12,475 nucleotides of DNA, taken from contig JAOXYB010019860.1 in assembly GCA_028565635.1 (NCBI GenBank), positions 1 through 12,475 of the forward strand. Reading direction: 5' to 3'. The translations under genes and the position numbers were made by a program. Source of the stretch: Phoronis ovalis. Lineage: Eukaryota > Phoronida > Phoronidae. Shown one piece after another: positions 1 through 8,765 of this stretch; within the stretch, counting starts at the first letter, position 1; each line of letters begins with the position of its first letter. Under the pieces are notes generated by a model. The model was not told where the DNA came from. It did no database searches and was given only the letters and a program-made list of their open reading frames with translations.

Positions 1-1680
1 TATCATTGCAAAATGTCCTTCACCTTGTACGAAATTATTTTCGAGAACATCAGAAAGTTGTTAAAGTCCAATGTGGCTTGGAATAGATAATTGCTTAGTC
101 ATATTAGTCCCAACAAACTCCCTATTTGATTCATGAGTTATATAGTAAGTGTGGATACTTTCCTCTATTCAAAAAATCTTCCATGGATATAATATGGGAC
201 TAACAATAGTCTCATACATAATACATTTATCCACTCCAAAACACTTGAAATGACAGGGGTGAAAAGATTTCAATAAACACAATGACGGTTATCCAATTCA
301 ATGTATACCTGCATTTATGTTTCATTAGAGCGGAGTATAGACTCAAAGGTTTAATATTTATTTATTTAACCTACGTTCAGAAAACTGATGGAGATCAATA
401 AAGAAAGATTATTGTTGTTTTGGGTGTTTCACATGTCGAACTTAATTTACTGAATGGACAACAGCTAAACCATGTAAGTCTTAAAACCCTTATTTCTCAC
501 TGCAGTAAGTTCATACGGCTGGTATTTATGCCATTTTATTAATCTAGATTTCATTTCCTTAAAACTGCAACTCTAAAGATACTACTTGTCTAACTTGAAA
601 CTGAAGCGTGATCATTCTCAGTGATCATTAATAAGCCTGAGCCAGAATTTAGCTGTGCCATATATAATATGTTTATTATTATTATATTTATCGGTCTTCT
701 TCTTATTCAACATAATTGATTTTGGGACCACAATTCAAGTTACTATATAAGGATTCTTTTTATCAGATGAGTGCTTCAACGTATCAACAACTATTTAGTA
801 GTGTTGTACAAATGCTCATATAGCACCATTCGCAGGCCATAAAACAGTGATCAGTTGGTCTTTACAACCGTGAATTAACAATAACATAAAGTATTTATTA
901 TGCGACTTCACAAAAATAGTTACCAATTCAATGTTATAGTACAATGCCATATGTTGTTTTGATACAGATTGCTCTCTGAACAATTTCACAATTGTCGATT
1001 TGTTATTGGCAATAAATTATTTATAAATTGGAATATTTTCAATGAATAATATATAAAAAAAAGTATTAGAATTTTGCCTCTGGGGATTCTACTAATGCTT
1101 CGTGGTTCTGTATCGAGTAAAATACATAATAACAAGAATGTCAAAGTTGTTTAAACGCGTATTTGTAGTCACTGCTATTTCTATTATACTTATACCTGTA
1201 TATGATATAAGGTACTTTCACCCAATATACGCAATATAAAACTGAAGAATTGTGTTTATGGGTGAACTGTGGAAACGCTGAGAGCACTTATTTCAGGGAG
1301 AATGTTCATATTGTAATGTAAGCTCTAGTCGTTGTTTTTGAATTGATAGTCCTGGATTACTAGGTCTGGTCTGGTATGACGATATATGTTGAATAGCCGA
1401 TGTCGAGTTGTCTAGTGGTTATCAATTATTTTATAAATGTAACGTAATTTTATTTTAAATTTGCTAGTATCTAAACAAAAGAGGAAACTAATTAAAAACA
1501 AAGTAAAAATAACTGATTTCCAAAAAGTTATGTATGACAGTGAAATAAGCCGAGTATAAATAGTGCCAATGTATAATTATTTATAGATATGTATTATTTA
1601 AAACTACTGCAAAGACATTGAATATTATAGAGTTTATTAAATAAAGTAACACAACTTGATATTTTTCAATTCCCTTACAG
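1..1680. other. Non-coding stretch upstream of the first coding exon of gene A
   Basis: I see no supported gene here on either strand. The stretch is AT-rich with frequent stops in all frames. It ends in a pyrimidine-rich tract and TTACAG (acceptor AG at 1679-1680), so at least its right part should be an intron lying in the 5'UTR of gene A. The untranslated first exon and the promoter lie further left, either inside this stretch or outside the window. No convincing TATA box or initiator could be tied to a transcript. Confidence 0.55.
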
Positions 1681-1734
1681 ATCATAAAGATGAGAAGAAT
1701 TTGCTACATCGTTCACTTTCTTGCCGCCATAATT
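1681..1734 (+). CDS. Gene A exon with start codon and signal peptide (coding 1690-1734)
   Basis: A pyrimidine-rich tract and TTACAG precede nine untranslated bases, then ATG and 15 codons, MRRICYIVHFLAAII, ending at a textbook GTAAGT donor at 1735. The exon ends in phase 0. The peptide has the basic N-terminus and hydrophobic core of a signal sequence. The core continues into the next exon (AYTYA), with likely cleavage after about residue 20. The exon is too short to find as an open frame and was recognised by its splice sites and by the phase match to the next exon. Confidence 0.75.
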
Positions 1735-4700
1735 GTAAGTATTTTAACAATAACATACATAACTGTAGTCCTAATGCGACCTGCAATTTCCGTGACATAA
1801 CTTATAAATACAAGAAATTTTAAGATAATTTTGGGAAAAAATATTCCAAGCACCCCATATCGCAGTGAAAACGAGATAGGTACCTCACACGAATCAATAA
1901 CTTTAAAGATTTAAGGTCCCAATATTTTCTCGCAAAGGAATATTCAACATTTTGATTTGGAAATTTCGAAATTTTACGTAACAAAACAGTCTTCTTGCTT
2001 ATCTGGTGACTTTGCGTTTGCCTGTGAAGTGACAGTAATGCTATAATGATGGATAAATGGAGACAAGCATAATACTTTACCGCATTACTCTCCAGCCATC
2101 TCATTATAAGCAGTATAGCGTTATCTGAGCTATAGCGTCGAATACATTGTTTGTGTTACTGCAATTTCCAAACATCCGCTTGTTTAAAAATTAATCAGAT
2201 GTCAGTGAATAATATCCATCACAAATTCTACATTTTTAAAATTTCAGTTTGGTTTTAGATCTCTTTAAAAAAGACAGCAGTTCCTTTGTTCTCTTTCATG
2301 TTCTTCGCAGGAAGATATTCCAACTTACTGTAGGAATTCGGATTTTAACAAAGAGAATGTACACATTACTCTGACACCCATGCACATATTAATTTTACTA
2401 TAAACATATTGGGTTTGGTTTTTGTAGGCATTTGCTTCTATTTCCAAGTTGCACCTAGGCCCTGATAAGGATAACACAGTCACCACACATAATTCATTTT
2501 GACCCGTCTTATAGGAACTATATGTGTCAGTTGTATTTAATACCTTATTTTGTATAGCTGAATACAGGTTTACATCTTCATTATTTATGCTGTGAATACA
2601 TCTAATAAACCAAGAGATCTATTATAACAACACAATATGATTACGATATCGGGTCCTGGCACTTATTACACTAATGCTGCGCGGTTTATTCGGAATAGCC
2701 GATGGATGCAGGTTGGGATGCACATTATAAACATATGTTTATCCGGAATGTCTATCTTATGAGTAAAGGGTAAATTTAGAGCTGCGATGCACAAAACTGT
2801 GAGGTTTTTAACCCAAGTGAAATAACCCTCCCACAAACTTGACAACAGTTCACATGTCGCTAGTATATCTAACTTGCTGCAATAACCGCATATACATATG
2901 AGTTTTGGGTTTTCATACAGTCAAGAAGTGCACAATTTCATCAATAACTCGACTTTAAAAGGTAAATTTACAAGCAAACAACTAACGTAACGATGGTAAT
3001 TATGACTGAAATGTGATGAAACGAAAATCTTAGTGTATATGCATGGCTATTTAGTCAATTGTTTAGTGAAATATTTAGGAAGACAACTTCTCTAAAATTA
3101 TAAGTATAAAATCCGAGTTATTAGCAAAATTACGCGATTATAGTTCTTGTTCTAACTTACTAGAACAAGCCGGCGGGGAGAACAAGATGTCTTATTAATT
3201 TCCCAGATTGGTCTATTTTATAATACGCGGCAAACACAATGAATGAATAAATGATAAATATTATTGAATATTATTTGTTATACAGGTAGAAAAATGTGGG
3301 TACAATGCGAACTAATGAAACGAACAAAAAAATTAATAATTTTTTCATGACATTCTTGTTGACTCGACCTTATCTTACGGATGATAGATTGCATTATATT
3401 TGTTCCATTGAATATCACGGTCCGCATTTGTGCCCAGTACATGGCAGTTGAGCTTAGGAGTTGATATGGTAAATAAATCAAGACTTGAGCGGCAACAAGT
3501 GTCATTTATCAAATTAAGTACCTATTATTACTACATGTATGATGCTATCACAAAAAAAACTTTTAAGTTACTTAAAAGTGTCAAATGTTTTCTATATTAT
3601 ATACTCAGTTCGAATAAAAGCACGCCCCCATTTAAAGCAACTTTTTAGTAGAATACTATGTTAAATGTGCATATAAAGGAATGATGTGACATCCGGGTAT
3701 TTACTGACACTATTTTTAAATGGACGGAAATATATGTATTCCGAGTGTGCTTGTCTTTTTTTGCCATGATTCATGAAATCCATTTATTCAGTTGCCTCTA
3801 TGATTATATGGATGACACAAAATTTTATGTTTTAGGCCTACACTTATGCCATTAAAGCCGAATATGCTTGCATTGGTTCACCGGACGAAGGCATAATTAT
3901 TCTGATATACAATGAATTTGGCGAAAGTTTTCAGTTTGCATCTGCCAAATCTATCGCATCTAACTCGCTGTGTGTCGCCACCGGTACTGGTACAAAAGAG
4001 GACCAGTTCAAGTTTGATTTAAAGATGGATAATAACGGTACTAATGAACTGGAAATGTGTGGCGTGGAGGTAGGTTTCATGCATTGGATAATGTAGTTTT
4101 AAATTTGGTTCCCACTGATTCCTTATCTTGTCAGACCTTTTCTGTCTCCAATTGTAGCCCTTCTCGGGGCCCTTCTGTTATAATTGTGAAATTATCGATA
4201 TTACCATCTGGCGGAAGACATGAGTACTATAATCCTGTTACCACGCAGTTTCTCAGAAATATGTTGTTATATATATATATATCAACCATGACAATATCGA
4301 CGTAATATCATGCGCCCATTTTTAGAATGCTTTAATTTCACCAGACCGAGCTAATCCCACAAAGCACAAACATTGCTATTTTAGATACTATTTGTGTTAC
4401 AGAAGAATACTTAATTTCTACTTTGTTTTGACCTGTTACAGGGTAATGGTACCACAGATAGCCCTGCTAATTTGACTGTTATTGTTCAGCATAACAGTTT
4501 GATCATTCAAGCAACAGATAAATTGTTTGATTTTTCTTGCGACTTTAGTAAACCAAGAGTACAAGAAGTTAAATTAGAAGGTAAAAAAATAATCACACCT
4601 TGATGCCGACTTGTCAGTTAAAGGATTTTTTTCGACGATAAGAGACAGTAAGAACACCAGATATCATTAATAACTGCTGTGTATTTTGCGCGTTCAGTAA

Positions 4701-6792
4701 GATTGCTCTTATAGTAAGACAATCAGTTCACGGGTCCAGAATACGCCGTACACTGTACTGTAGCAGAACCGTTGATATCTGCTGCCACATATTGGTTATT
4801 TATTTTGTTGAAAGTCTGATGCAGAAAGATAACATTGGTTATACAGGCTCAACGTAAGACAAATCCCTTTGCTAGTTTGCAGCACATTTTCCATTGCTAC
4901 CTATATCGGCCGATATCAGATATCCCTTCTTAACACGCATGTTGAAAAATATTCCCTTTAGCAGATTTACATTCTAAAAACAATACCCTATTTGCCAATA
5001 TTTAGCTAAATATATATGCCCTTATCGCGCAACGCACGTAATACGTGCCAGATTGTAAATTAATATCCCTTTTCACACGATTTTTCGTTCGCGCAAGTGG
5101 ATCCACTCTTTGACCCATTCCCCGGGTTAAAATCATCAAAAGACCCGCCTCTGTGATCTAATACCGTCATTTTTGAATGCGCTATCTAGTTATATCTGTT
5201 AGTTTTCAACTAATGAGAAACACGAATCTTGCTCTACGAGCATTTAAACTGCTCAGTATTTCAATGTAATGTTGACATGTATTGGATGGCTTCATACTGG
5301 TGCTTTATAGTTATAAAGTGCGCTGTTTATTTCGCACAGTACTATACAGAGGCAGTACATTTAATTTGAACATCGTTTATTTTCTAGGTACTAAGGCACG
5401 TGAACCTTGTGCTGATGATCAGTTTTACTGCTCAGTAACGAATACATGTTTTGAGAGGTTGTTCAGATGTCTTGGGATCGGGGGTTCAAACGGCCGCTGC
5501 TTAAACAATGGTCAAGAATTTGGCTGCAATCAGAACGTATTTACAGGTATGTAACGAGATGACGAGATTCGTCAAGACGGCCAAAGTGAAACCATAAAAA
5601 TACTAGGATATTAGCTTTGTTGGCTGATGTACACCTGTGTTGCCTGAATAAAAAAAAAAATCTGTAGTAACAATAAATTAATTAAATTGTTTGTTGGTTA
5701 TATTTTTTTCTGTTAAAATATGTCTACTTCAGTCGGTACTTTCTGTCTACATTAATCAATGTTTACATCTTGGCTTAATCTACATACAGGATCATTTCAT
5801 GTTGAGAAAAGCACAGGGAGCGAGGTGCTGATTGAACATCGTGGTTTTGGGTACAGACTCAACAATCTGGTAGCAGGTAAGATTTTACGTTCGGTTAACG
5901 AAATATATACAATTTACAGTATCAGAAAACAATCTGAATTCATTTTTATTAATCCAACTTCGCAGAGCTCCCTTTTCCGTATTCGAAAAAAAAATAAAAG
6001 AATAAAAAAATAAGGGAAAAGGAATGGTACCTCTTTTCTTATTCAGATAAAAAATAGAATAAGGAAAAGGAAATAGCTCCTTTTTCCTTATTCAGATAAA
6101 AAAATCGAATAAGGAAATAGTTCCTTTTTGCTTATTCAGATCAAAATTGCATAAGGAAATCAAAGCTCTTTTTTAATTTTTCTTATTCAGAAAAAAAAAA
6201 TCGAATAAGGAAAAAGGAATAGCTCCTTTTTCATTATTCGGTACAAAATCGGGGTTCTTGAGACTCGAACTAGGAGCCTCTTTTCTTTATTGAAACCCTC
6301 AATCGAATAAGAAAAATGGAAATGGCTCCCTTTTCCTTACTGAATAAGGAAAAGGGAAATGTTTCCCTTTTCCTGATTCCTTATTCAATAAGGAAAAGGG
6401 AAAAAGGAACTAACTTATTGACATTGTTAAATGACCAACTGCTTCAAATCATTTGTTGTGTCATTGTAGTGATTGAAGACATCGTCGAACCACAGTACAG
6501 GGGAAAATACGACCTTGCACGAGATAATTATACAACCTTAGGTCAAAGCAACTGTACTTATCCAGAGAATAAAAGGTACACAGACTGGTTTAATGAAAAG
6601 AAACCAATTGCAGACTGCGACTTCTTTGTAGGATTGGAGACCATGCTGCTTAACAGTTGTAAAGAGTACCAAAACGCGGTAGACGCTGATGTTTATTTTA
6701 AACAAGTTGCATGCCAAACAACTGGTAGTATGGGATTGTCTGCTAATATCACCCTGTTGGCAATATTAATGATGTTACTCGCTATATTTTAA
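1690..6792 (+). CDS. Gene A: secreted, probably GPI-anchored protein with ZP-N-type and LDLA-like modules (six coding exons)
   Basis: The coding sequence joins 1690-1734, 3836-4069, 4442-4580, 5388-5546, 5790-5876 and 6470-6792 (987 nt, 328 residues plus stop). Intron phases are 0, 0, 1, 1, 1 and every junction is GT-AG. Residues 1-20 form a signal peptide (basic MRRI start, then a hydrophobic core). Residues about 24-130 form a ZP-N-like domain with Cys27, Cys61, Cys90 (in a CG pair) and Cys126, and the typical run LTVIVQ...TDKLFDFSC. Residues 147-186 form a six-cysteine LDLA-like module. Residues about 194-303 hold four more cysteines (250, 271, 285, 303) in a domain I do not recognise; no clear ZP-C is seen. 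The tail ITLLAILMMLLAIF ends the protein with no basic residues after it, as in GPI signals. Sequons include NGT twice, NLT, NYT and NCT. By family analogy it would sit on the cell surface or in an extracellular coat; the exact role is unknown. The start has A at -3 and G at -1. Confidence 0.8.
1735..3835 (+). other. Gene A intron (2101 bp, phase 0)
   Basis: The intron runs from GTAAGT at 1735 to TTTTAG at 3835 and is the largest complete intron in the window. It contains a possible cryptic exon at 2311-2403 and a strong short hairpin at 3146-3169, both listed separately. The open frames that cross it on both strands resemble no protein family I know and read as chance. Confidence 0.7.
3146..3169. 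repeat. Perfect 9-bp inverted repeat (hairpin)
   Basis: CTTGTTCTA at 3146-3154 is the exact reverse complement of TAGAACAAG at 3161-3169, with a six-base loop. A GC-rich patch (GCCGGCGGGGAG) follows at once, which stands out in this AT-rich intron. A further GAACAAG lies just downstream at about 3180. The function is unknown: it could be an intronic RNA structure or an old element terminus. Confidence 0.6.
3836..4069 (+). CDS. Gene A exon: first three cysteines of the ZP-N-like domain
   Basis: The exon has 234 nt, exactly 78 codons in phase 0, between TTTTAG and the donor GTAGGT at 4070. It encodes residues 16-93: the end of the signal peptide, then Cys27 (ACIGSPDEG), Cys61 (NSLCVAT) and Cys90 (MCGVE). 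The spacing and the CG pair match the C1, C2 and C3 positions of ZP-N domains, whose usual disulphides are C1-C4 and C2-C3. The sequon NGT lies at about residue 82. The exon is open throughout, whereas the surrounding intron has stops in this frame. Confidence 0.8.
4070..4441 (+). other. Gene A intron (372 bp, phase 0)
   Basis: The donor is GTAGGT and the acceptor is TGTTACAG. A short TA run (15 bases, 4268-4282) lies inside. The open frame that starts at 4057 and crosses this intron is a frame-shifted shadow and is not believed. Confidence 0.7.
4442..4580 (+). CDS. Gene A exon: C-terminal half of the ZP-N-like domain
   Basis: The exon has 139 nt, starting in phase 0 and ending in phase 1, with donor GTAAAA at 4581. 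It encodes residues 94-139 plus one base. The strand-like run LTVIVQHNSLIIQATDKLFD leads into SCDFS (Cys126). This closely resembles the end of invertebrate ZP-N domains, where a hydrophobic VVVQ-type strand is followed by an aspartate and the fourth cysteine in a C-x-aromatic context. Sequons NGT and NLT are present. This exon is the strongest single argument for the ZP-N call. Confidence 0.8.
4581..5387 (+). other. Gene A intron (807 bp, phase 1) with two short palindromes
   Basis: The intron runs from GTAAAA to TTTCTAG at 5387. It contains a perfect 14-bp palindrome (ATATCGGCCGATAT, 4903-4916) and a near palindrome of 7-bp arms around one base (GCACGTA/TACGTGC, 5034-5048). Around 4915-5160 it is richer in CCCT/ATCCC words and CpG than the rest, which suggests a decayed mobile element that I cannot classify. 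Confidence 0.6.
5388..5546 (+). CDS. Gene A exon: six-cysteine LDLA-like module
   Basis: The exon has 159 nt and is symmetric (phase 1 to phase 1), the form expected for a module moved by exon shuffling and one that can be skipped without a frame break. It encodes residues 140-192. Cysteines 147, 154, 160, 167, 177 and 186 have gaps of 6, 5, 6, 9 and 8, close to LDL-receptor class A repeats. The start ADDQFYC also resembles the family's DQFxC. The acidic calcium-binding tail (DxSDE) between the last cysteines is replaced by LNNGQEFG, so calcium binding is doubtful. The donor is GTATGT at 5547. Confidence 0.8.
5547..5789 (+). other. Gene A intron (243 bp, phase 1)
   Basis: The intron runs from GTATGT to ACATACAG at 5789. 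It contains a run of A at about 5649-5660 and T-rich stretches, and nothing else is evident. Confidence 0.7.
5790..5876 (+). CDS. Gene A short symmetric exon (29 codons)
   Basis: The exon has 87 nt, phase 1 to phase 1, between ACATACAG and the donor GTAAGA at 5877. It encodes residues 194-221 plus the shared codons: SFHVEKSTGSEVLIEHRGFG, then YRLNNLVA. It has no cysteine and looks like two beta strands, either a linker or the first part of the C-terminal domain. Like the preceding exon it could be skipped in frame. I do not recognise a family. Confidence 0.72.
5877..6469 (+). other. Gene A last intron (593 bp, phase 1), largely made of hairpin repeats
   Basis: The donor is GTAAGA at 5877 and the acceptor is CATTGTAG at 6469. 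From about 5960 to 6415 the intron consists of the inverted-repeat cluster listed separately. Open frames running through it (for example from 6316 into the next exon) are chance extensions of repeat sequence and not part of the protein. Confidence 0.7.
5960..6415. repeat. Tandem cluster of alternating hairpin units (about eight, 40-65 bp each)
   Basis: Each unit alternates a purine-rich block (AATAAGGAAAAGGAAT) with its pyrimidine-rich complement (GCTCCTTTTTCCTTATT), so neighbouring blocks can fold on each other. The blocks recur near 5966, 6037, 6076, 6121, 6164, 6211, 6276 and 6324. The strongest hairpin is GGAAAAGGGAAA at 6348-6359 with its exact complement at 6362-6373 around two bases. 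It is followed by CCTTATT/AATAAGG at 6379-6393. The unit is not seen elsewhere in the window. Confidence 0.8.
6470..6792 (+). CDS. Gene A terminal coding exon: four-cysteine domain and GPI-type tail
   Basis: The exon begins after CATTGTAG, completes a split valine codon and runs to TAA at 6790-6792, encoding residues 223-328. Four cysteines lie at 250 (SNCTY), 271 (ADCDF), 285 (NSCKE) and 303 (VACQT), enough for two disulphides. Sequons NYT and NCT occur in the first part. The last residues, TTGSMGLSAN followed by ITLLAILMMLLAIF, give small residues suited to GPI attachment, a short spacer and a 14-residue hydrophobic end with no cytoplasmic tail. A type I membrane anchor is the alternative, but the segment is short and terminal. 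Confidence 0.8.
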
Positions 6793-7190
6793 AGGTGTCT
6801 CAGTGTATATGTTACTTGTATCAACAATCCATTTCATCCATGATCATTTTAATCAAATTACAAAGAAATAACAGAATATTTTGTATGTTATTATATAGAT
6901 ACGGAATTTCGTTTTTTCGTGGTGATATACCTACAAAGTTGTGAGTTGTTTACGTGTTCGTATGTAGATATACAAACTATCAGAGCTAGTAAAAATGTTT
7001 GTTTATACAACTTTGGTAATCATGCAGCTTATTTATTAATATTTGTTGCTTTTACTATCATGGATACGTTATTTACTAGTGACACTAAACAGAATTACAT
7101 CAGTTTTTAGAAGCATTAATTAGATTTTATAGAATTTTACTGCAGATAGAACAAGACATGTTGCTACAATAAACTGATGCTTCATGAAAG
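6793..7190 (+). other. Probable 3'UTR of gene A
   Basis: This is AT-rich non-coding sequence between the TAA stop and the polyadenylation signal at 7168. The small open frame at 6919-7110 has no coding character and lies within the transcript end. Confidence 0.5.
7168..7173 (+). terminator. Candidate polyadenylation signal of gene A
   Basis: AATAAA occurs about 375 bases after the stop codon and is followed within about 20-30 bases by a short G/T-containing stretch (GCTGTGAGCG). It is the first canonical signal after the stop on this strand. Confidence 0.5.
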
Positions 7191-7436
7191 CTGTGAGCGC
7201 TTATAAAACTGTATGAGATGATATATATTTACGTTAAAATTAAGTTTATAGATATTGCTTTTGAAGTAGTTGATATTTAATGCAATTTTCTGTAATTACA
7301 AAGCCTACTAGTATTAGTCTATTGCATCTCAATTGTGTACATTTTGCAGGGCGTACCACCTGGGTGTACTAAATTTAGGGGACATATATGTTGCTAAACT
7401 GAGGACAATCAACATCTGTAGATTCGAATTATCCCA

Positions 7437-7576
7437 TGTCTCATATACATTATATATATGAATACAACTGTCTTATATACATCATATATATGAATACAAC
7501 TGTCTTATAAACATCATATATATGAATACAACTGTCTTATATACATCAAATATATGAATAAAACTGTCATATAAAG
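7437..7576. repeat. 32-bp tandem repeat, four copies plus a partial fifth
   Basis: The units begin at 7437, 7469, 7501, 7533 and 7565 (partial), exactly 32 bases apart. Each begins TGTC(T/A), contains the palindromic core CATATATATG (changed in the fourth unit) and ends GAATACAAC or GAATAAAAC. The middle units are nearly identical and the edges are diverged. The repeat lies downstream of the gene A 3' end. Confidence 0.9.
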
Positions 7577-7718
7577 TAGAACACGGCAGTTGTAAAAAAT
7601 AGTTTTACTTGTCAATGCAACTTTTCATTTTTTAACTATAATGATTACATATGCCATTTTATGTTTAAAGGTTAGTTCACGTGTTCCATTCATCAAATAT
7701 CGTAATACGTATCCTTAA

Positions 7719-8393
7719 GGGCTCGAGATACAAAGAAGTGTATAGGTAATTCAACCTATGTCTTTGTAATTAAAGTGAAGAAATAGACATGATAAAAAGT
7801 ATACATTTTAAGAAAGTTAATACTCCAAATTTTACAAATCCTGATGTTAAATAATTTGTATTCGATCATATGACAAAAGCCATTTTAGGGACAAAAATGT
7901 GTTTTTCGAATTTTGAAAAAATCAGGCCAAAAATCCCTGTACCGACAAATTTGAAACTTTGCACAGGCGAGCTATACATATATTTCTACAAAAACGTGCC
8001 TTAGATTTTTTAAATTTTGCTTTGTTGAAAGTTAAGATTTTTTTAAATTCTGACCTTTAAACTTTAAAAATCCATAACTTTTAAACTAAACAAAATTTAA
8101 AAAATTTGAGACACTTTTTGTGGATATTAAGATATTTTTTGCCAAGTTTCAGCTTTTCAGATGCAAGAGTTTTTGACTTAATCTTTTCCAAATATTAAAA
8201 TTCGAAAAACATGTTTTTCCCAAAATGGACATTTATCAGATCACGAGAATTATTTTCAACATTTTGCCTTTGAATTTACAACATTGAAGTAAAGTATTTT
8301 AAAAAATGTATACTTTTATATGTCTATCTCTTCATTTTGCTTATGAAAATGTATAGTCAATGCAAATAACAGTGGTTTTTGTATCTCGAATCC
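7719..8393. mobile_element. 675-bp foldback (long inverted repeat) element with TTAA flanks
   Basis: The two halves are reverse complements along almost their whole length, with a constant centre near 8056. The termini are GGGCTCGAGATACAAA at 7719 and TTTGTATCTCGAATCC ending at 8393. Matching inner pairs are AATAGACAT with ATGTCTATC (about 7782/8320), GTATAC (about 7799/8310), GTTTTTCGAA with TTCGAAAAAC (7901/8201) and ATTTTTTAAATTTTG with its complement (8005/8091). TTAA lies directly outside both ends (7715-7718 and 8394-8397), as expected of a TTAA target duplication. No transposase is encoded, so it is a non-autonomous MITE-like element. A piggyBac-type origin would explain TTAA, but its usual CCC/GGG polarity is not matched. 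Confidence 0.8.
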
Positions 8394-8765
8394 TTAAATA
8401 GTGTACATGTGCGTTTATATTGTGTTGAGTTAGTTCCTAGGGCTGGATACTTTTTTATACTGTTTTAATTTGTAGAACTACAAATTAGGTCAATCCACAG
8501 AGATAAAAATTCGCATAAAAACGTACGCATTTTTTAAATTTTAGTAGTTTTTAATACTGTAGTAGTTTTTTTAATAATATAGTAACGCTTATTATTTAAT
8601 TTTCAAAATGTCATTGGCAGTTTTTCAAACATTAATTAACAACTCATCACTTAAAATAAATCGTTCGATATAGCAATACTAATAGGGCGCTTCCTAATCC
8701 AAGGAGTGATCAGTATGCCGCCAATGTCTTGGAACAAAGTTTCTCAAAATGTTTTCGCTAATCTT
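8394..8765. other. Non-coding stretch between repeat elements
   Basis: No gene is seen. It contains a perfect 9-bp inverted repeat with a two-base loop (AATTTGTAG/CTACAAATT, 8467-8486) and a few short repeats of GTAGTTTTT near 8545-8570. The rest is plain AT-rich sequence. Confidence 0.5.

Noticed and set aside
1820-2104. 94-codon open frame on the - strand
   Set aside because: It lies in the first intron of gene A, has no recognisable domain, no clear start context and AT-driven composition.
3278-3648. Overlapping open frames on both strands inside the first intron
   Set aside because: They overlap each other, contain long low-complexity runs and match no family I know; the intron boundaries around them are well supported.
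4268-4282. TA microsatellite of possible interest
   Set aside because: Only 15 bases long and ordinary for an AT-rich intron.
4057-4305. Open frame MWRGGRFHAL... on the + strand
   Set aside because: It is a shifted frame of the ZP-N exon running across a good donor site into the intron.
6240-6300. tRNA or tRNA-derived SINE on the - strand
   Set aside because: Only a B-box-like word is present; the flanking bases do not form a T-stem and no A box or cloverleaf could be placed. Kept only as a weak finding.
6316-6469. N-terminal extension MEMAPFSLLNKEKG... in front of the last exon of gene A
   Set aside because: It is translated from the hairpin repeat cluster; the true exon starts after the acceptor at 6469, where the phase fits the preceding exon.
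7437-7576. CRISPR array
   Set aside because: The units abut without unique spacers and the setting is an animal genome; it is a simple tandem repeat.
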